NCBI GenBank assembly: GCA_020912385.1
Contig: CP087220.1
Coordinates: 1,488,001-1,552,000 of the forward strand
DNA length: 64,000 nt
DNA from: Neofusicoccum parvum
Taxonomy: Eukaryota; Ascomycota; Dothideomycetes; Botryosphaeriales; Botryosphaeriaceae
Reading direction: 5' to 3'
The position numbers were made by a program, and so were the translations under genes. This document shows, piece by piece, positions 56,650-64,000 of this stretch. The first letter of the stretch is position 1; every line of letters begins with the position of its first letter. The notes under the pieces are model-generated. The model saw only the letters and a program-made list of their open reading frames with translations. It had not been told where the DNA came from and ran no database searches.

Positions 56650-56662
56650 GTTATGAGCCCGG
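56650..56662 (+). other. Primer-binding site matching a tRNA-Met anticodon stem-loop
   Basis: GTTATGAGCCCGG starts directly after the 5' LTR. Its complement CCGGGCTCATAAC contains the CAT anticodon in the context of eukaryotic tRNA-Met, so priming from an internal (half) tRNA fragment is suggested, as known for Drosophila copia and yeast Ty5. Confidence 0.65.
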
Positions 56663-56916
56663 AAGCGCATTAGATGCCTTCTGTCAACGCTACGATCCTC
56701 CCAAACCTCTTTTAAGTGGTTTTTTTCGCTGTTCCGCGGTATCCGGGCAGCACTTTTGGCATTTCTACCCTCTTTCTCTCTTAAAGAGCATCACGGAACC
56801 TCCGCTTTACTTCATTATCATCAAATAAGAGTCCTTTAATCATCTATCATTGACTGTACACTTCTCTTGCCTCATTTAAGCATCTTTGAACTGTCTGATT
56901 GACCCATCTCGACGCC

Positions 56917-59900
56917 ATGAGCTCCTCAAAGACTGTAGTAGTCCTGAAGGGCTCACAGCAATGGGAAGATTGGTATTCGATCATTAAAGGACGTGCATAG
57001 AAGGCTGACATCTGGGAACTTGTTGATCCAGTAAAGCCGACGCTTCCGACGACAGAAACGAAGCCAACCATTCCTTCAACTCAGAGTAGGGAAGTACTCG
57101 ACCTCTATAGGATCAAGCTGAAGGAGTATAAGGAGCAGAAGAGATCTCTCAATGATCTTTTAGACCTCATTGAAGACTCTATTGCCTCCTATCTTCTTCC
57201 AGTCCTTCGCGGAGCCGAATCCTCCTCTCCCTATCACTACCTGAAGGCCCTGAAGCAGCACATTGCTCCTTCAGATTTCCTCACGCGCCAGACCCTCGTT
57301 CTACAACTCGACGAGTTGAGGAAGCCTCCTAAGCGTTAGAATATTCTCAAGTGGCTTTCTGAGTGGGAGAATCTCGCCCGTAGGGCGAAGGTCCATGGGC
57401 TACCCTATGTGGACGGCAACGACGGTGCTATCGCATTCCTCACTGCATTGTCACACGTCGATTCAGAGTTTACTGTTGGCCTCATGACCGAGATCCAGAG
57501 GAACCCTACCAAGGTCCTTGAGATTACCTACCTGACGGAGCACTATCGTCAACGCTACCGTACCCTTACACTGGCAGAAGGAAAGTCTGTTTCAGCCTTT
57601 ACTGCTACCTTTCGTAGCGGAGAGCAAGGCAAGACAACTCTAAAGTGTCAATATAGTGCCATTCATTGGTACCATGAGTGCCCTTACCTCAACAAGGACG
57701 CACGTCCTTCAGGTTGGGTGCTAAGCAAGGAAGCACAAGCGAAGGTCGCCAAAGCCTTGAAGAATCCTCGAATTAAGGCAACTGTCGATGCTGCCATTCT
57801 ACGGCACAAAAGCATCAATCCAACTCAGCCTAGAGCAGACAAGGAGTCAAAGCAGGCCTCAACCACTGAGGATACTGGGCAGGACTCATCTGACGGCTCG
57901 AGGCACTCTTTGGCCACTGTTATCACAACAGCTTTATCAAACAAGAACAGGGTTGCTACAACTACTCTTGGGCAGTCATGGATCCTTGATTCAGGCTCGT
58001 CTCATCACGTGTACAACCGTCACATGGAGCATCGCTTCACCAAGACTCGGGATGCTACTCCAAAGGACACTATTACAAGCGGCAATGTTACGCTTCCAGT
58101 CACCTGTTTCGGTAACGTCACGGTTAACGCCATAGGACCACAGGGAATCAAGCCTCTTACGTTAAGAGATGTTGCTTACGTCCCTACGTTCATGGCCAAC
58201 CTTATTTCAATTACCAGAGCCAAACGTAAGGGCCTGGACATAGACACTTACCATATACACCTCCACCGCAAGGGTCGGACGGTCTATCGCTTTATGATCC
58301 ATCAGGATCTGTTCTTCATTGAGCTCAATAAGACAGATCATCCCCAGCAGGATTCAGGCAGTATCAAGGCAGGTGTAGCTATTCGCACACTTCCTGCAGA
58401 AACACTGCACACCATCTTTGCCCATACTGGCAAAAACACCATTCAAGCCCTTCTAGAGGCAACGGACGGTATCATGATCTAGGAGGAGACTTCATTGCCT
58501 CAGCATTATGACACCTACGCTCTAACCAAGGCATACCAATTAGTTTCACGCTCTCCCGCACATGAGGAGTCACGCAGCAAGCCATTCTTTCAAGCATCAG
58601 TCGACATGACTAGCATAATCCAGGCCTTCAACGGTGATCAGTATATCACGCATCTAGAGTGTACTGAGATCAACTTCACGCTGGCCAAGACCCACGCGCT
58701 CAAATCAGAAGTGCCAGACATCATTCTAGACTTCTTGCAACTCCTCAAAGTTCGCTTTGATTGCCAAACAGCCTTCCTACGCTCTGACGGCGAGAAATCG
58801 CTTGGTTATATATTTAGTCAGGAGCTCAGAAGACGGGGCATTACTTGGGAGACATCATCACCTTACACACCTCAGCAGAACGGGAACTCTGAGCAGTCAG
58901 GCCATCTCATCATTCTTAAGGTAAGAGCTTTACGAGTGGGCGCTAACCTACTAGATCGCCTATGGCCTGAGACTGTCCAAGCGGCAGTATATATCTTCAA
59001 TCGTACCCCTTCCCGCCGGCTTGGCTGGAGGACTCCATTTAAGTTACTTCATAGGAAGAAGCCTAACGTCTCGCATCTACGTGTGTATGGCTGCAAAGCA
59101 TATGCACTGGATAAGCACATACCTCGCACTGAGAAGCTCAAGGAACGTGCTCTTATGGGCTACCTTGTGGGATACGATTCCACGAATATTTACCGCATCT
59201 AGTTTCCTCCAGAGGATAGAATCATTCGCACATGAGACGTCACCTTTGATGAGGACTCAAGGTACTCCCTAAACAACATTGAGCACTATTATAAAGTGCT
59301 AGAAGCAGAAGAAGAGCCTCATACGCTAGAACGGCCAAGAATTCACCTCTCTAACTCAGACACTAAAGATTCAGAGCTTGAAGACGTTATAACTCCTGAC
59401 ACAAGCGAATCTAAAGGTGAGGGGGTGGGTATAGACCCCACTAAAGGTCAAATGCCCACTCCAATACCTACTGAGGACTCATATAACTCCTTAACGCCAC
59501 CATACGACGAGTCTCCAGGGCCAGAAACCCCTTAAGACTCAGGGGGTGATTCACAACTACCACAACGGCGTCTTCTACCTATATAATACGACACCGATCC
59601 TCTCGCTACAGCCGAAGTTGGCAACAGGGCACCAAGAGCGGATATGATTTCAGGGTACTTAACACCTGAGAACATCATTCAAGGCCCTAGAACGCGCCAT
59701 CAACGCAGGGCTCAAGCAGCAGTGATTAACAACAACAACTAGGACGACCAATCCTACCTTAAAGCCTTTGTAGCAGGCCTCTCTATGAGAAAACCAATAC
59801 CGAAGATCCACAAGGACCAACTGCTACCACCACCAAGCAATCATTCAGAGCTCATAACGCATCCCTTCAAGAATCAGTTCATAGAGGCCATGGATGAGGC

Positions 59901-61390
59901 TCTCAAGAAGAACGAGCATCAGGAGGTATGGAGGAGAATACCTATTCTCAATGCTAGGAAAGTAGGGAAGCAAGTCATCCCTCTTACCTAGGTCTATACC
60001 TACAAATTCGATGAGAAAGGCAACCTCATCAAGTTCAAAGCGCGCATCTATGTCAGAGGTGACCTTTAGCACACCTATCAGGACACGTACGCCGCCACTC
60101 TTACCTTCAAGATCCTTCGCTTCTTGCTAGCAATTATTTATGCATTTGACCTCGAGATGCGTCAATACGACGTTGTCAATGCATTCCCTCATGTACCGTT
60201 GGATGAGGAAGTCTACTGCAGTCCGCCTAAGGGCATGAACATTACTTTAGGACTCGTACTTCTTCTCCTCCGTGCCCTCTATAGTCTCAAGCAGTCACCT
60301 ACATTATGGCAGAAACACTTCTGCAAGACGCTCAAGAGCTTGGGACTACGCCCTATTAGAGATGCTCCATGTCTCTATTTCAACGACTATTTACTGGTTT
60401 TCTTCTTTGTAGATGATGTTATTGTTGCTTTTAAGAAGAAGGACGAAGAATACGCCAATGCCTTCCAAGAGAAGCTCTTCAAGGTGTATAAGATACGAGC
60501 AATAGGAGAAGCCCAGTGGTTCCTAGCCATAAGGATCGTCCGGGACCGTAAGAGGCGTCAATTATAGCTATCTCAGGAGTCCTACGTCAATGGATTAATC
60601 AGCAAGTACGGCGTTAAGGACCACTCTTTCGCGCGAACCCCTCTGCCTACAGATAAGGATATCAGATCCAACGATGATCTCGCAACAGCGCAGGATATTC
60701 ATGCCTACCAAAGCATAATAGGCTCTATCAACTTCGCTGCCGTCTACACGAGACCTGATACTGCATTTGCCTCCACACGGCTATCAGAGTATCTTCGCAA
60801 TCCATCTAAGCGTCATATCCATCTCGCTAAGCGTGTTCTATCTTACCTGGCTGGAACCAAGCATCACAGCATCTACTACCACGGCAATAGCTCTGATAAG
60901 AAGAACATCTTTACCATCAGCAGTAACGCGTCATATGCCAATGACATTAAGACCAGACGAAGTCACCAAGGGTCATTATACTTGTTATATAACTCTCCCA
61001 TTGATTGGCGTGCAACCAAGCAGCCAACAGTCACCACATCTACCATAGAAGCAGAGCTTCTCGCCCTTTCAGAGACAGCCAAGCAATGCTACTGGTGGAG
61101 ACGCCTTTTTAAGCAAGTGGACTACAATCCGGGTCATCTCATTCAAGTTCAATGTGACAACAAGCAGACCCTGCGCCTCATGGAGGAGAACGTAGCAAAA
61201 TTGGCCACCAAGCTTCGCCATATGGACATTCACAGTCACTGGTTGCGTCAGGAGGCTCAGGCAGGCAATATCCACTTCATATAGACCCCCACTGCAAGCA
61301 TGTTCGCGGACGGGCTGACCAAGCCGCTACCAAAGCAGAAGCACCGGACCTTCGTTGCGCAGCTCGGCCTTCTGCCTATGCCAACGTAGT
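56917..61390 (+). pseudogene. copia gag-pol, broken by stops
   Basis: Starts MSSSKTVVVLKGSQQWEDWY (gag). Protease near 57979 (WILDSGSSHHVYNRH). GAG-pre-integrase (LHTIFAHTGKNTIQALLEA, where a zinc-finger position is altered), integrase core (SDGEKSLGYIF; SSPYTPQQNGNSEQ, ~58780-58900), reverse transcriptase with FFVDD at ~60400-60414 and RNase H (TTSTIEAELLALSETAKQC, ~61037). The stretch 57409-58482 is open but is closed by a TAG after DGIMI; further stops lie at IYRI-FPPED and VIPLT-VYTY. Gln/Trp-to-stop changes fit RIP. Confidence 0.88.
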
Positions 61391-61714
61391 GGTGAAATAC
61401 TCTTTCCAACATGTTATAATTGCTACACCGTGTATGGAAGTCTTCTTTCCTTATGTTACTGTTTTTTTTTCAGTCCTCTTAGTCATTCAACGACGATGCC
61501 TACCCCTACGCATCCATCTAAGGTAACAACGCATCCGTTTATAGCGATGCTATTCGTTGCCTACTATTTCAATATCTACGAAGCGAGATCGCAACACTCG
61601 CAGGCGTTAGGTATGCCTTTTTCGTTTTCCTTATTGCTGGACAATACCATTCACTCATTATCGTGGACTGCCTAATCAGGCAAAGCGTTGATTTACCACT
61701 CCACGAAGGGGGTA

Positions 61715-61852
61715 TGTTGGAAATCACGTGTACGTTAGTTGCTAGATTAGGTATAGTACCGTGTTTGAGGATAAGTCGGGCACCTCTCCTGCCCCCCCTC
61801 ACACGGCATGCCAAGAATCGTACTACATTCTGCTTCTCGCCAATTTTCAACA
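61715..61852 (+). repeat. 3' LTR of the plus-strand copia element
   Basis: 138 bp; its right edge adjoins the 3' end of the helicase gene. Confidence 0.95.
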
Positions 61853-64000
61853 CTACTCCTCTAATATCAAGCTCTCCACCCTTCCTATTAGCCATAAAAA
61901 CTCCTAAGCCAAGTTATTACTCTCGAGCTCGTCCTTCCTCCATACCTGTTTAAGATATCCTAGTAGTCTATCTTTATCTTCATCTCCATCCTCTACCGCT
62001 GCTGCTACTACCGCTACCACTCCTCCTACTACTTCCTCTTCTAGCCGTAATAACCACCTCTTCCATACCCTTTGATACCCGTACTTGATCCTATATAACG
62101 TACCAATTATTACCCTAAAGAACTGGTACTCGCTACCATGAACCTGCCGTCACCCCTGCCTACTACCATTGCTCTCCCACCTGTTACAGATTGCCTGTGG
62201 TACCCCGCAGCGAAAGCAGCCCGAGTACCTCTCAAACCTAATTCTTCCCTATATCTCGCGCCTCTCCTCATCCGCCTGCCTACCCCGCTCTGTTGGACAG
62301 TGGCTAACACTGTACTGGTCTTCCCTACCTACTGCCTTACATACTAAACATACCCCCTTCCACCTCTGTAGCTTTCTCTGAAGCAGTTCTGCATCTGCAT
62401 ACACCTGTTGTATCTGCCTGGCCTGCCTTGCCCTTATTCCTACCTGCTGCTGCTGCTGCCTTTGAAACTCCTACCTGTCTAATTCTCTTTGTTGCGTACT
62501 TTGCTCTTCATCTTGCCGGCTTTCCTGCTATCTTTCCTGCTGTCTTTCCTGCTGTCTTTCCTGCTGTCTTTCCTGCTGGCTTTCCTGCTGTCTTCCCTGC
62601 TGTCTTCCCTGCTGTCTTTCCTACTGATTTTCCTGCTGATTTTCCTGCTGCTTCTCTCTTTGCTGCTGCATCCTCTACTGCTTCTCTCTTTGCTGCTGAT
62701 TTTCCTGCTGCTGCCTTCTCTGCTGCTCTTTTTGCTGCTGCTCTCTTTGTTGCTGTAACTGTTGCTGCTGGTACTCTTGCTGCTGGTGCTTCCTCTGCTA
62801 CTCTTGCTGCTCTTACTGCTCTTGCTGCTCTTGCTGCTGCTGCTTCCTTTGCTGCTGTTGCTTTCTCTGCTGCTACTGTTCCCTCTGCTACTACTCCCTC
62901 TGCTCACTCCTCTACTGCTGCTCCTCCCTCCACTGCTGCTGCTGCTGCTCCCTCAACTGCTGCTGCTCCCTCAACTGCTGCTGCTCCCTCTGCTGCCACT
63001 ACTGCTCCTACTGCTCTTCTTGCTGCTTCCTCTACTGCTGCTGCTGCTGCTCCCCCCTCTACTGCTGCTACCCCTGCTGCTGCCGCTGCTGCTGGTACTG
63101 GTCTACACTCTGTTCTTCCTCTACCTCCTCGTCTATAATTTCTTGCCCAAGCTCCCTTCTATTTCTACAAAAATCGCACCTTTCTTCCCCCTTCTCCTCC
63201 TCCTCCTCCTCCTCCTCCTCCTTCTCCCCCTGCTGCTGCACCTGCCGGCATTCCACCCGCCCAAATCTACCATCTAAAAACTCGTCCATCACCGTTCTCC
63301 TACACAGCCCCCCATCTAGATACCGCCTTACCAGCCGGTCATCACTCTTCTCCCCCCCCTGAACCATCACTGCTCTACTGGCCAGTCCATTCTTTCCTGC
63401 CCTGCCGCTCTCCTGCGCGTAGTCCAGAAAATCCCGCGGCTTATCCGTGTGGATGATAAGCCTGATACCTGGAATATCAATCCCCATACCTAACGCGCTG
63501 GTGGCCACCACTACACGCACTACTCCTGCCTTGAAGTCCTCTAGCACCTCCTTCTTCCTAGCTTCTAACATCTTGCTGTAAAATACCTCGCACTGGAATA
63601 GCCCTGCATCCACCAAGCTCTTCACCCTGCTCACTGTATTGTAGTAGATGACCACCTTCCCTTCCACCGTTGCCTACAGTTCCTCTTCTACTATCTCTTC
63701 TATTTTCCTATTCTGCGCCTTCTTCCCCCCTTGTCTTCCTCGCCATCCTCTCCCTCTTCCTCCTCTCCCTCCTCCTCCCCCTCCTTCCTTCTCCACCTCC
63801 AGCTCCACCCCTACTACCTGGTAGCTGACGTTTCTGCGGGTGGTGACCGCCCTGAATACCACTACCTCAGCCGCAGTCCAGCCCATCCTGCGCCACAGCT
63901 CCGCCTCTTTACTGGGTGGCAGCGTCGCTGTCAGCAGAACCATCTGCGTTTCTGCTGCTATAAGCTTCCCTAGCTGCTGTAGCTGCTTGCGGAAGTCTAC
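61853..64000 (-). pseudogene. RecQ-like helicase with Gln-rich tail, RIP-mutated, N-terminus outside window
   Basis: Reading leftward from the edge: VDFRKQLQQLGKLIAAETQMV, then motif III (LLTATLPPS), a basic Gly/Arg insert, motif IV-like VVIYYNTVSRVKSLV, motif V (VATSALGMGIDIPG) and motif VI (QESGRAGKNG). An Asp/Glu run and CDFCRNRRELGQE follow. A glutamine-rich stretch (to ~62450) contains TAG at CAG positions. Then come two Cys clusters, RWKGVCLVCKAVG (~62300-62370) and GCFRCGVPQAICNRWE (~62171-62222), and a helical end with GYLKQVWRKDELESNNLA. One stop is at 63668-63673 (EEEL-stop-ATVEG). The C-terminal Cys region is like that of fungal telomere-linked RecQ helicases. The 3' end abuts the copia LTR. 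Confidence 0.82.
62519..62655. repeat. 12-bp minisatellite in the helicase Gln-rich region
   Basis: About eleven imperfect copies of TTTCCTGCTGTC in tandem. On the minus strand it encodes a repeating Gln-Gln-Glu-Arg type unit within the helicase tail. Confidence 0.85.

Larger units (their letters stand above)
56512..61852 (+). mobile_element. Ty1/copia element on the plus strand with identical LTRs
   Basis: 5341 bp with two 138-bp LTRs (56512-56649, 61715-61852; TGTTGGAAAT..TTTTCAACA) in which I find no difference. A primer site follows at 56650 and a purine tract (CGAAGGGGGTA) precedes the 3' LTR. Coding order is gag, protease, integrase, reverse transcriptase, RNase H, as in copia. Despite the identical LTRs the coding region has several TAG stops. 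The flanking 5 bases do not match (CCTTG and CTACT). Confidence 0.93.

Noticed and set aside
62519..62655. Regular short repeats resembling a CRISPR-like array
   Set aside because: Units are 12 bp in tandem with no spacers, and the genome is eukaryotic; it is a minisatellite.
62428..63277. Plus-strand open frames reading Phe-Pro-Ala or poly-Leu repeats
   Set aside because: They are the reverse of the CAG-rich helicase tail; the minus-strand frame continues the helicase motifs and explains the repeat.

Overview
The window looks like a chromosome arm of a filamentous ascomycete (Pezizomycotina). Evidence: protein genes carry one to several short introns of about 46-80 bases with GT..AG ends; the families present are typical of plant-associated moulds (NPP1/NLP protein, endopolygalacturonase, Zn2Cys6 regulator, bZIP-ankyrin regulator, SYLF protein); and the repeats carry CpA-to-TpA / TpG-to-TpA mutations, the mark of repeat-induced point mutation (RIP). 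A Dothideomycete would fit, but the sequence alone does not fix the genus.

Left part (1-26.9 kb), mostly genic. In order: a partial isocitrate-lyase/PEP-mutase superfamily enzyme (-), a TOXE-like bZIP/ankyrin regulator (-), a large protein that appears to join a MACPF-like N-terminus to a jacalin-like domain and three H-type lectin domains (-), an allantoate-permease-type transporter (+), a secreted type-B carboxylesterase (+), a SYLF-domain protein (-), an AusD-like methyltransferase (-), a coiled-coil protein of unknown role (-), a necrosis-inducing NPP1-family protein (+), a conserved unknown protein (+) and a small cysteine-rich secreted protein (+). Several intergenic gaps are 1-2.8 kb and show no convincing gene.

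Middle (27.2-40.5 kb). A compact group reads MFS transporter (-), FAD amine/amino-acid oxidase (-), divergent promoter, amidase (+), Zn2Cys6 regulator (+). It looks like a small catabolic cluster for an amide or amine. It is followed by a secreted endopolygalacturonase (-) and an SLC6-type sodium-coupled transporter (+), separated by an AT-rich, probably RIP-degraded stretch.

Right part (40.5-64 kb), repeat-dominated. Two nearly identical 454-bp solo LTRs lie in inverted orientation around a fragment of a RecQ-like helicase and a RIP-killed MFS transporter. One intact aldo-keto reductase gene survives between repeats. Next comes a dead Tad-like LINE, interrupted by a solo LTR, by a complete Ty3/gypsy chromovirus and by a Ty1/copia element on the minus strand. 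A second copia element on the plus strand, with identical 138-bp LTRs and a half-tRNA-type primer site, joins that one to the 3' end of a RecQ-like helicase gene with a glutamine-rich tail that runs off the window. Such helicases are commonly telomere-linked in fungi, so the right side may be subtelomeric.

All exon joins were made by reading splice signals and reading frames by eye. In each intact multi-exon model the summed exon length is a multiple of three. Domain calls rest on recognised motifs, not on database searches.
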